Of a stretch of 7,890 bases of DNA, positions 1 to 5,767 are shown in pieces; position 1 is the stretch's first letter; every line of letters starts with the position of its first letter. The stretch covers positions 1-7,890 of the forward strand of contig CALMVH010000233.1 of the NCBI GenBank assembly GCA_937873165.1, read 5' to 3'. This DNA is from an uncultured Rhodospirillales bacterium. Lineage in GTDB: Bacteria; Pseudomonadota; Alphaproteobacteria; CALMVH01. Both the position numbers and the translations under genes were made by a program. A model generated the notes under the pieces. The model had not been told where the DNA came from. It did no database searches and saw only the letters and a list, made by a program, of their open reading frames with translations.

Positions 1-123
1 CATTGGATCGAGCACGAGGGCCTGCGTGAGGCGGTGGCGCATTTCCTCGTGCAGGAGCGCCGGGCACGGGTTATGGAGCGCGAAGAACTGTTGACGCTTT
101 CGCCCTTCCGGGCAGAGGAATAG
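1..123 (+). CDS. C-terminal end of a COG3146/DUF482 (GNAT-like) protein, partial
   Basis: The first 40 codons are open in frame 1 and end at TAG 121-123. The gene starts before the window. The tail reads HWIEHEGLREAVAHFLVQER, continues with a charged helix and ends LTLSPFRAEE. From memory this matches the C-terminus of the COG3146/DUF482 family (annotated as peptidogalycan biosynthesis or GNAT family N-acetyltransferase), whose members usually end with an HWI(A/E)..F.DAV..FL..E pattern followed by HSPFR. Those proteins have an acyl-CoA N-acyltransferase fold, but their substrate is not well defined. No catalytic region is visible here, so the assignment rests only on the tail. It converges on the HxlR gene with 12 bp between the stops and no visible terminator hairpin. 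Confidence 0.6.
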   Translation, partial: HWIEHEGLREAVAHFLVQERRARVMEREELLTLSPFRAEE

Positions 124-135
124 CCGAACCGAGGA

Positions 136-543
136 TCAGCCAGCCTTTGCCATGATCGGCAATGCCAGATCGCTTGTATTGCCATCGTGGTCGTATTTTG
201 CACGCGCGTGCTCCACCACACCCAGGTTAACGCGGGCCCAGTTCAAGAGACCGGTAACCGGTGGCAGGAGCGTTTGGCCGAGTTCGGTCAGTTCATAATC
301 CACGCGCGGCGGAACGGTCGGCGTTACAGTCCGGCCGACCAAGCCATCGCGCTCCAGGGTCCGTAGCGTCAGGGTCAGCATCCGCTGCGATATGCCGTCG
401 ATCCTGCGCTTCAATTCGCTGAAGCGCAGTGATCCCTCGCTTAGCTGCATGATGATAAGCAGGCTCCACTTGCTGCCGATGCGCTCGAGGATGCCTTGAA
501 GCGGGCAAGCTTCCCGACCGGACGGCATATGGTTTAACAACAT
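136..543 (-). CDS. HxlR-family winged-helix transcriptional regulator
   Basis: This encodes a DNA-binding regulator of the HxlR (MarR-like winged helix) family. With the start chosen here it has 135 residues, the usual family size. Visible family marks are an N-terminal cysteine (ACPLQGILERIGSKWSLLII, Cys13), the recognition segment FSELKRRIDGISQRMLTLTL, and the wing region RDGLVGRTVTPTVPPRVDYELT followed by LTELGQTLLP. The conserved cysteine is used for redox or electrophile sensing in some relatives. Whether that holds here is inference. The frame is also open to an ATG at 580-582 (148 residues), but that ATG lies inside a TACAAT -10-like hexamer and has no ribosome binding site. The ATG at 541-543 has AAGAGAG 7 nt upstream, so I prefer it. 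HxlR regulators often control a divergent neighbour, but here the upstream gene (phosphatase) is on the same strand, so the target is unknown. Confidence 0.88.
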   Translation of the reverse strand: MLLNHMPSGREACPLQGILERIGSKWSLLIIMQLSEGSLRFSELKRRIDGISQRMLTLTLRTLERDGLVGRTVTPTVPPRVDYELTELGQTLLPPVTGLLNWARVNLGVVEHARAKYDHDGNTSDLALPIMAKAG

Positions 544-580
544 GAATGGACTCTCTTGCCGCCGGTTTGGACCCACGATC

Positions 581-603
581 ATTGTATCGTGGTATCAAAC
601 AAT
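581..603 (-). promoter_or_regulatory. Candidate promoter/operator of the HxlR gene
   Basis: On the plus strand this stretch holds the direct repeat GTATC (584-588 and 592-596), flanked by the inverted arms ATTGT (581-585) and ACAAT (599-603). Read on the minus strand it contains TACAAT (586-581), a good -10 hexamer, about 38 nt before the chosen ATG. No convincing -35 hexamer is seen at standard spacing. HxlR dimers commonly bind short symmetric or repeated sites near their own promoter, so autoregulation is plausible but inferred. Confidence 0.3.
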
Positions 604-647
604 AACCATAGTTTTCGGGAAACGTTGTACCCGGAGATGATGGCCGA

Positions 648-1247
648 TTACGGCGATCGGGCGGTGGTAAACGCGTCGTCCATGGCGCGGGTCGCGCTGC
701 CGAGGTAGGGAAAATGGCCGTAGCGCCATGAAAGCTGGGCCTCGGCCGTTGCGATATCCCGGTGCCGCAGCTTCGAAAGGTACAGCGCCGCTGCCAGTCC
801 CGCCCGGTCCGCGCCGCTGCGGCAATGAACCAGCATCGGCTTAGGCGCAGATCGCATCAGGTCGACCAGGGCATTGACCTGCGCGGGAGACGGCGTGGAG
901 GTCGCATGCAGGGGGAAATCGTAGTGCGCGATGCCGTGCTGCTGCGAAAGGGCGCGTTCGGCTTCGTACCAGTCCCGGCCCGGACGCGCGCCTTCCAGGT
1001 TGATTACCGATTTTATCCCGTCCTGAACTATCGTCGCTTCCAGGACGGCGCCGTTCAGTTCACCCGACCGGTACAACGCACCCGCTTCGACCACATGCAG
1101 GTTGGCCGCATCGTGCCACAGGAATGCGAAAGACAGCACCACGACCAGAGCAAACAAACTCACGCCTGCCAGAACCATTTTCCCGGGTACCCGCAGTTCC
1201 AGGAGCCGTCCAGCATAGTCGAAAGGGGATGTTTCGGTAGTGGTCAC
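648..1247 (-). CDS. Membrane-anchored tyrosine/dual-specificity protein phosphatase
   Basis: This 199-residue protein has the cysteine-phosphatase P-loop HCRSGADRAG at residues 141-150 (CX5R, nucleophile Cys142, phosphate-binding Arg148). These enzymes hydrolyse phosphate esters through a phospho-cysteine intermediate. The upstream block ALYRSGEL (57-64) and the segment VQDGIKSVINLEG (74-86) are typical of the small DSP-type phosphatase family. One hydrophobic segment at about residues 24-43 predicts a single membrane anchor, with the positively charged side (LLELRVPGK) probably cytoplasmic, which would put the catalytic domain in the periplasm. That topology is inference. The start is a GTG with poor Shine-Dalgarno match, but it overlaps the TGA of an upstream 18-codon frame as GTGA, so coupled translation is likely. 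An ATG at 1176-1178 (residue 24) is a weaker alternative that would shorten the cytoplasmic tail. The substrate cannot be told; it might be a phosphoprotein, inositol phosphate or lipid phosphate. Confidence 0.82.
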   Translation of the reverse strand: MTTTETSPFDYAGRLLELRVPGKMVLAGVSLFALVVVLSFAFLWHDAANLHVVEAGALYRSGELNGAVLEATIVQDGIKSVINLEGARPGRDWYEAERALSQQHGIAHYDFPLHATSTPSPAQVNALVDLMRSAPKPMLVHCRSGADRAGLAAALYLSKLRHRDIATAEAQLSWRYGHFPYLGSATRAMDDAFTTARSP

Positions 1248-1300
1248 GGTCGGGCGATCGCCTCGCGAAAGGTCCTGTAACGCTGTTTGCGACCCGCCAT
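1244..1300 (-). CDS. Candidate 18-aa leader ORF coupled to the phosphatase
   Basis: The minus strand reads ATG at 1298-1300 and gives MAGRKQRYRTFREAIARP, then TGA at 1244-1246. It is preceded by GGGGGAG with 5 nt to the ATG, by far the best ribosome binding site near the phosphatase. Its stop overlaps the phosphatase start as GTGA. The peptide is strongly basic (six Arg/Lys in 18). It may be a real small protein, or a leader that loads ribosomes for the GTG-started phosphatase. I do not recognise the peptide, and 18 codons can be open by chance. The argument rests on the ribosome binding site and the exact 4-base overlap. Confidence 0.45.
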   Translation of the reverse strand: MAGRKQRYRTFREAIARP

Positions 1301-1394
1301 ATCATCTCCCCCGCGCAAGCGACAGAGCAATCAGCGTAGACTACGACCAATGAAGCAACGGCTAAGCGGACGAAGCTGTGTTCCTGAACCGGAC

Positions 1395-1419
1395 GGAACT
1401 CGGAGGGTGGGCGTCTGTT
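1395..1419 (+). promoter_or_regulatory. Candidate EcfG (general stress) promoter for the DUF3175 gene
   Basis: GGAAC at 1395-1399 is followed after 16 nt by TGTT at 1416-1419. This is close to the alphaproteobacterial EcfG pattern GGAAC-N16/17-CGTT, with one mismatch in the -10 element. A transcript starting near 1427 would leave a short leader carrying the GGAGG ribosome binding site (1434-1438) before the ATG at 1444. The rest of the stretch 1301-1394, upstream of both this gene and the minus-strand phosphatase, shows no other feature I can support. Confidence 0.4.
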
Positions 1420-1443
1420 CGCTGTGGAGGCAGGGAGGAAGAC

Positions 1444-1737
1444 ATGGCAGGAAAACGCAGGGTAAACCGCTGGTCCGCGCATGTGAACGAGACCAGCAAT
1501 GCGATGGACGTGCAGAAGGATGTCTTTAAATCCGGCAGCGCCGAGGAGATCGCGCGATCTCTTAAACTTTCGGCCGAAACCAGCGGGCGGCGCAAGGCCA
1601 GCCCGTTCCAGTCCGCCATGTCGATGCTGAATTTCTACATCAATCGGGCCGGCAAGACTCTTCCCGACAAACAGCGCAAAACGCTGGAAGCCACCAAGAA
1701 CGATTTGCGAGAGGACTTTGGGCGCGATCCGAAATAA
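1444..1737 (+). CDS. DUF3175 domain-containing protein
   Basis: This 97-residue basic, soluble protein contains the DUF3175 core. The recognisable blocks are NRWSAHVNETSNAMDVQKDVF (about 8-28), EEIARSLKLSAE (34-45) and KASPFQSAMSMLNFYINRAG (51-70), followed by a charged C-terminal helix ending in EDFGRDPK. The family is widespread in proteobacteria and has no established function. The ATG at 1444 is chosen because GGAGG lies 5 nt upstream; an in-frame GTG at 1378 has no such signal, and its extension would overlap the candidate promoter. No membrane segment or signal peptide is seen. A candidate stress-type promoter lies just upstream, which suggests induction under general stress, but that is inference. 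Confidence 0.88.
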   Translation: MAGKRRVNRWSAHVNETSNAMDVQKDVFKSGSAEEIARSLKLSAETSGRRKASPFQSAMSMLNFYINRAGKTLPDKQRKTLEATKNDLREDFGRDPK

Positions 1738-1805
1738 CGCTTGGTGGTCCCAAAGAATTAAGAAATTTATGAGATCCTGCCGCCTTCACCGGAGTGGAGG
1801 ATGGC

Positions 1806-2054
1806 ATGACGACGGCGTTGGAAGTCGAACAGATCGCTGAGTCATCCGGCGCAGCGCGGTTCAAGCTGGTCGTGCTGAACTGGACGGATCTTGTGGTTCA
1901 TTCAGATGATTCTGGCGAGAACCCCACAGGCTACACGGAAGGCGAATTGCACGACTGCCTGACGGCGACACGCGGTCTGGGCGAGCCGGAGGCTCACCTG
2001 CTGATCGCGCAGGCCAAGGCACGATTCAACGCCGCTCAGGCAACCGCCCGCTAG
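1806..2054 (+). CDS. Hypothetical protein, 82 aa
   Basis: I do not recognise this protein. The ATG at 1806 has GGAGG (1796-1800) 5 nt upstream; the in-frame GTG at 1794 lies on that ribosome binding site and is rejected. The product is acidic and probably soluble. It has a hydrophobic beta-like stretch FKLVVLNWTDLVVH (about 19-32), an acidic turn with DDSGENPTG, and a C-terminal helical part that includes EAHLLIAQAKARFNAAQ. There is a single cysteine (DCLTATRG). It follows the DUF3175 gene by 68 bp on the same strand and precedes another small gene by 39 bp, so the three may be co-transcribed. The intervening 1738-1805 is AT-richer than its surroundings (AATTAAGAAATTTATGAG) and might hold its own promoter, but no clear hexamer pair is seen. 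Confidence 0.65.
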   Translation: MTTALEVEQIAESSGAARFKLVVLNWTDLVVHSDDSGENPTGYTEGELHDCLTATRGLGEPEAHLLIAQAKARFNAAQATAR

Positions 2055-2093
2055 AGTGTTGCCGTAACGGACTCCATCTGGCAGTGTGCCGCC

Positions 2094-2288
2094 ATGAACA
2101 AGACATTCACCGACGCACTCGGCCGCAACAATCTCGTGATCTGGACTCGTGAAGGCAAGCACTTCGCCGTGACAGATCACCATGCGCACAATCCCGGTAC
2201 GGAACACCACATCTCCGAAGCCGAGTTCGAGGAACTGAAGGCGGCGGGCGCCAAGGTCGAGCACGCCCCGCACGAAAAGAACCACTAA
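2094..2288 (+). CDS. Hypothetical histidine-rich small protein, 64 aa
   Basis: I do not recognise this protein. It has 64 residues with nine histidines, clustered as DHHAHNPGTEHH (28-39) and near the end (VEHAPHEKNH). The N-terminal half contains a beta-like segment NNLVIWTREGKHFAVTDHH, and the next part a helix EAEFEELKAAGAKV. It has no cysteine, membrane segment or signal peptide. The histidine pattern could bind a metal ion, but this is speculation from composition. The start ATG lacks a clear Shine-Dalgarno match, and the next in-frame start would remove the core. It lies 39 bp after the preceding small gene and ends just before a hairpin facing the carotenoid operon. Codon usage looks like that of real genes around it. 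Confidence 0.6.
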   Translation: MNKTFTDALGRNNLVIWTREGKHFAVTDHHAHNPGTEHHISEAEFEELKAAGAKVEHAPHEKNH

Positions 2289-2301
2289 GACTCACAGGCA
2301 G

Positions 2302-2325
2302 GCGTAGCGGCTCCGGCCGCGACGC
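2302..2325. terminator. Hairpin between convergent genes, possible bidirectional terminator
   Basis: The left arm 2302-2311 (GCGTAGCGGC) pairs with 2316-2325 (GCCGCGACGC) around the loop TCCG, with one A/G mismatch inside a 10-bp stem. In plus-strand RNA the loop is c(UCCG)g, a member of the very stable UNCG tetraloops. It fills the gap between the stop of the 64-aa gene (2288) and the crtQ stop (2327-2329). There is no T-tract on either side, so it is not a classical intrinsic terminator; it may instead protect the 3' end or assist termination. Confidence 0.45.
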
Positions 2326-2326
2326 G

Positions 2327-3450
2327 TCAGCCTTGGAAGTAGGTTCGGCCTCTCCAAGCGGTTTGGCGGTTTCCAAGGCGCAGGAGCGCGGACCACTGGA
2401 TCGCCAGCATAACCGTCACGCCAACCGGGTGAAGCACCATTCCGGCCAGTGAGTTGCCAGAGCGGACTCCGGTCGCCACGCGAGCTGCCCATGACAAGGC
2501 ACAGGCGGCGGCTGCGAAGGTAACGGGCATACCGCCTGCGCCCGAAAAACCAAGCGCTGTCAAAGTTACAAAGGGCAGCACATGTCCCCCGCCCAGCAGC
2601 ACCGTCCAGACCGGCAGGCCGCGCTTCGTTGCCATGCCTTCCCTGGCGTTCTTTGAAAATCCGTTCCAGACCTGCCGGCGGCCGGCGTACATCCGGCATG
2701 TGGCGATGGATGTGGCGTCGAAAAGATCGGTCATGATGCCCAGCGTGCGAAAGCGGCGCGGCAGCTTGACCCCATCATGCATGGTCATCGGGATCGACGC
2801 GTGGCCTCCGGCCCGCAGGTACGGCTCCCGCCGTGCCACGATCAACTGGCCGCATCCGGCCGCGTAGCCCGGCGCGGGAGATCGCCGCATCATCCAGAGC
2901 GGCAGGTAGCCGATCAGCAGGAAATTGATCAGCGGGATCACCAGCCGCTCCGCCAGGCTGCCCGTGACCTGCCGCGGCACGCCGCTGGCGAGGCCCACGT
3001 GCGGGCGTGCGGCCATGAAACCGTCAAGGCGAACAAGCGCGTCGCGGGACAAGCGCACGTCGGCATCGACGAACATCAGCAGTTCACCCGTGGCAAGGCC
3101 GGATAGCACGTGGCAGGCATGGGGTTTGCCGCACCAGCCGGCAGGCAGCACAGGCGACGATGCAAGACCACGCGCCGGTCGAGCGCAGCCATGGCATCGA
3201 CAATGGAGGCGGTCGCATCCGTCGAGTGATCGTCCAGCACCAGCACTTCGAAGTCGTGATGACCGTTGGCCAGCACCGACTGGATGGCAGCCTGGATATT
3301 TGGTGCCTCGTTGCGCGCGGGGATCAGCACGGACACCCGAGATCGCGGGTGGCTGCCGGCTAGCGGCGGCTTCAGAAGGCGAAGGTTGATAACCGCGACC
3401 CCGAACGGCAATGCGGCCAATACCAGCATGGTCGCCAGCAGGATCGTCAT
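2327..3450 (-). pseudogene. crtQ: CrtQ-like carotenoid glycosyltransferase (GT2), frame broken by one base
   Basis: This is a family 2 glycosyltransferase split over two frames. From the ATG at 3450 one frame gives an N-terminal membrane helix (2-20), the nucleotide-sugar fold SVLIPARNEAPNIQAAI (40-56) and LVLDDHSTDAT (70-80), then runs to a stop at 3076-3078. A second frame continues the family sequence with LPAGWCGKPHAC, the metal-binding MFVDADVRL, and C-terminal membrane helices, ending in WRGRTYFQG. Adding one C to the CGCC at 3153-3156 would join the frames as LHRRPVLPAGW and give 374 residues. S. aureus CrtQ, which glucosylates diaponeurosporenoate, has about 375 residues and shares GKxHAC, FVDADV, RMY and a C-terminal W(R/K)GR.Y. 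The gene is last in the operon and its ATG overlaps the acyltransferase stop (ATGA). A sequencing error is as likely as a true mutation. No slippery heptamer is seen, so programmed frameshifting is unlikely. Confidence 0.8.
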
Positions 3451-4232
3451 GCGCCATGCAGGGGATTGTAGGGCGTCTTGTTCATCCAGAACAGGACTCG
3501 TCGAACGGTATCGTAGACGGGCGTGATACCACGGCGGTTATCCATCAGAGTTCTGAACCGGGACGGTTCGCGCGACATGGCCTCCTGTGCCAGCGCGTCC
3601 ATCGTGCCTTCCAGCGCGGCTTCCAACCGGCGATGCAATTGCCGCCTCGATCGCCCGTCGGCTGTGACGGGCGAACCGAAACGCAGCAGCAGCTCGGGCC
3701 GCTTCTGGTCCCAGAACACATACTCGATCGCAAGCGGCACGAACGCGACGCGCGGTACCACGCCCGCCAGATGCGAGATGCCGGGCCTTAGCACCACGGG
3801 ACGGGCACGTACGTCGGTAAACGCGCCTTCGGCCGTGATCCACAGCACGGAGCCCGGCTCCAGGAACAATTGGCGCGCGACCGACAGAAAGCGCGCCGCA
3901 CCGGCGTAGCTTTCCAGATCGATCCCGAAGATGCCGAGGCGGTCCAGGAACGGATATCGCTTCAACTGCTTTTCGGCCACCGGCCCGTACCCGATACGGG
4001 TCGGAAACAGCGTGCTGCCGACATACACATACGTCACGGCTTCCCACCAGGACGGATGGTTGGAGTAGACAACAACCGGTCCGTCCGGCAGGGCAGGGAC
4101 AGGGCCGCTTTGTGAAAGCCGCACGGATTGAAAGCTGCGGCGCAGTTCCAAGGCAAACTGATAGGAGAAAAAGCGGATCGCCAGCGGGGAGCGACGGCGC
4201 AACAATCGTTCCGCCTGTTCGCTCCGCGACAT
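3447..4232 (-). CDS. PlsC-type acyltransferase of the carotenoid operon
   Basis: This 261-residue protein belongs to the lysophospholipid acyltransferase (PlsC/LPLAT) superfamily, which moves an acyl chain from acyl-CoA or acyl-ACP to a hydroxyl group. Motif I is SNHPSWWEA (57-65) with His59, but the acidic residue is Glu64, making HX4E rather than HX4D. A second block around residues 88-101 (KQLKRYPFLDRLGI) and motif III EGAFTDVRARP (135-145, in place of EGTR) follow, then the PLAIEYVFW strand (166-174). The chain is membrane-associated by family, with no clear transmembrane helix. It starts 2 nt after the crtP stop (TAACCATG), has no ribosome binding site of its own, and its TGA overlaps the crtQ ATG. 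Its position suggests esterification of a glycosylated carotenoid, the step done in S. aureus by the unrelated CrtO. That role is inferred; a general phospholipid acyltransferase is the alternative. Confidence 0.82.
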   Translation of the reverse strand: MSRSEQAERLLRRRSPLAIRFFSYQFALELRRSFQSVRLSQSGPVPALPDGPVVVYSNHPSWWEAVTYVYVGSTLFPTRIGYGPVAEKQLKRYPFLDRLGIFGIDLESYAGAARFLSVARQLFLEPGSVLWITAEGAFTDVRARPVVLRPGISHLAGVVPRVAFVPLAIEYVFWDQKRPELLLRFGSPVTADGRSRRQLHRRLEAALEGTMDALAQEAMSREPSRFRTLMDNRRGITPVYDTVRRVLFWMNKTPYNPLHGA

Positions 4233-4234
4233 GG

Positions 4235-5767
4235 TTACGCGGCTGCGCGCGTGGCGCCCTGCAGGTCGGTATCCAGCGTATCGGCGGCAATCCAGCCCGA
4301 CATCATGACCATCGGCATGCCGGGGCCGGGATGCGCGGCGCCGCCCGCCAGGTACAGCCCCTTGACAAGCTTGCTGCGATTGCCCGGCTTGAAGGCACCC
4401 AGCCAGCGTCCGTGACTGGTCAATCCGTAGATGGCGCCATTCAGCACGCGGTAGCGATCGTTGATGTCCTGCGGCGTCAGGTGTTTTTCAAACACAATGC
4501 GGCTTTCGATATCCGTCATGCCCGCCGTGCGCTTCAGCTTGTCGAGGATCGTCTGGCGATATCCCGGCAGCATCGCCGTCCAATCCTGTCCCGGGCGCAG
4601 GTAAGGGGTATGCACCAGCACGTACAGCGCCTCTCCCCCCTCGGGCGCGACGCTGGGATCGGTTGCCGAAGGCGCGGCGATATAGCAGCTGGGATCGGGC
4701 GCGGGTTCGCCCCGGCGGTAGATATAGTCGAACTCTTCTTCCGGATCGCGCGAAAACACGAAATCGTGGTGCAACAGGTGATCGTAGCGCTTGTTCAGCC
4801 CCAGATACAGCACGACGCCGGAACAGGCGGGCTCGTAGGCGCGCAGGCGGTCGAACTTCGCCCTTGCGGTTCCGCCCACCAGCTCGCGGTAGGTGCGCAC
4901 GGCGTCCATGTTCGAAACCGCGGCCGCCACCGGTATGACCTCGCCGCCTCCCGTGCGGATCGCCTTGACACGCCCGTTTTCAGTTTCGATGTCCGACACA
5001 GGGCATCTCGTCCGGATCTCGACGCCCTGCGCCCCTGCCAGCCCGGCAAGGCCTTCCGCCACCGCGCGGGTGCCGCCCATGGGATACCAGATGCCGTCGT
5101 CGGTCTGCATGCGCCCGATGCTGCACAACACGGCCGGCGACTCGTACGGCGACGAGCCGACATACTGCACGAAATGGTCCAGCATCTGCGCGACCCGCTT
5201 GTCCTTGACCTTGTCGCGGATGGTGCTCGCCACGGTGGCTCCCATGCGTAGGCGGGAGAAATCCTTCAGCCCCTGCAAGGCGGCGGTGCCCTTGAAATCC
5301 AAGGTATCCATGACGCCATGCAGCGACTTCCAGAAGAAAACCCGTTCCGAGATGTCGTAAAGGGTCTCCGACAATTTCTGAAAGTCGCGGTAGCCCTGCG
5401 CATCCGCCTTACTGCCGGCGAAGCGTTCGATCTCCTGCGACATGCCGTCGATAGACTCCTTGAGGTCCAGCCGGGTGCCGTCATCGAAGAAGCAGCGCCA
5501 TTGCGGGTCAAGCCGGCGCAGGTCGAGGCATTCCTCCATGTTTTTCCCGGCCTCCGCATAGATGCGGCCCAGCACGCGGGGCAGCGTCAGGATCGTGGGC
5601 CCCATGTCGAAGCGGAAGCCGTCTTCCTCCAGCAGCGCGGCCTTGCCGCCCAGCCAGTCGTTGGCCTCGAACAGGATAACCTTGTGACCCCGGCTGGCGA
5701 GGGTGGAGGCGGCGGCGAGACCCCCCAGGCCGCTTCCAATAACCGCGACCGGCAATTCAGACTTCAT
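4235..5767 (-). CDS. crtP: CrtP-like C30 carotenoid terminal-methyl oxidase
   Basis: This 510-residue FAD-dependent phytoene-desaturase-family enzyme opens with the Rossmann motif VIGSGLGGLAAA (9-20), the acidic residue that binds the ribose in LFEAND (32-37), and the GGKA and DMGPTILTLPRV blocks. The C-terminal flavin signature GLYLAGGAAHPGPGMPMV lies near 470-487. From memory it resembles S. aureus CrtP (diaponeurosporene oxygenase) rather than CrtN: shared stretches are YVGSS.Y.(S/A)PAVL, GAIYG after TP(Q/E)DI, LHH(D/N)F.F, and PG.GMPMV.(M/L)SG. The expected reaction is oxidation of a terminal methyl of a C30 carotene to the aldehyde, at the membrane. The start ATG overlaps the crtN stop (ATGA), and the acyltransferase follows after 2 nt. 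A second desaturase is the main alternative; the order of desaturation steps cannot be read from sequence. Confidence 0.85.
   Translation of the reverse strand: MKSELPVAVIGSGLGGLAAASTLASRGHKVILFEANDWLGGKAALLEEDGFRFDMGPTILTLPRVLGRIYAEAGKNMEECLDLRRLDPQWRCFFDDGTRLDLKESIDGMSQEIERFAGSKADAQGYRDFQKLSETLYDISERVFFWKSLHGVMDTLDFKGTAALQGLKDFSRLRMGATVASTIRDKVKDKRVAQMLDHFVQYVGSSPYESPAVLCSIGRMQTDDGIWYPMGGTRAVAEGLAGLAGAQGVEIRTRCPVSDIETENGRVKAIRTGGGEVIPVAAAVSNMDAVRTYRELVGGTARAKFDRLRAYEPACSGVVLYLGLNKRYDHLLHHDFVFSRDPEEEFDYIYRRGEPAPDPSCYIAAPSATDPSVAPEGGEALYVLVHTPYLRPGQDWTAMLPGYRQTILDKLKRTAGMTDIESRIVFEKHLTPQDINDRYRVLNGAIYGLTSHGRWLGAFKPGNRSKLVKGLYLAGGAAHPGPGMPMVMMSGWIAADTLDTDLQGATRAAA

Noticed and set aside
612..636. 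Hairpin downstream of the phosphatase as a terminator (CGGG...CCCG)
   Set aside because: Only four paired bases around a 10-nt loop, and no T-tract follows in the direction of transcription.
1380..1403. A second EcfG-like promoter on the minus strand (GGAAC near 1380-1384 with CGTT)
   Set aside because: The spacer to CGTT is 19 nt, longer than the 16-17 nt expected.
3076..3457. Programmed -1 frameshift as the normal way to express crtQ
   Set aside because: No slippery heptamer or downstream stem is evident near 3140-3160, and the family is normally in a single frame. A missing base explains the data more simply.
3411..5360. Several open frames of 100-380 codons opposite the crtP and acyltransferase genes
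   Set aside because: They have low-complexity Arg/Pro/Ala/Ser-rich products without motifs and lie opposite clearly conserved genes.
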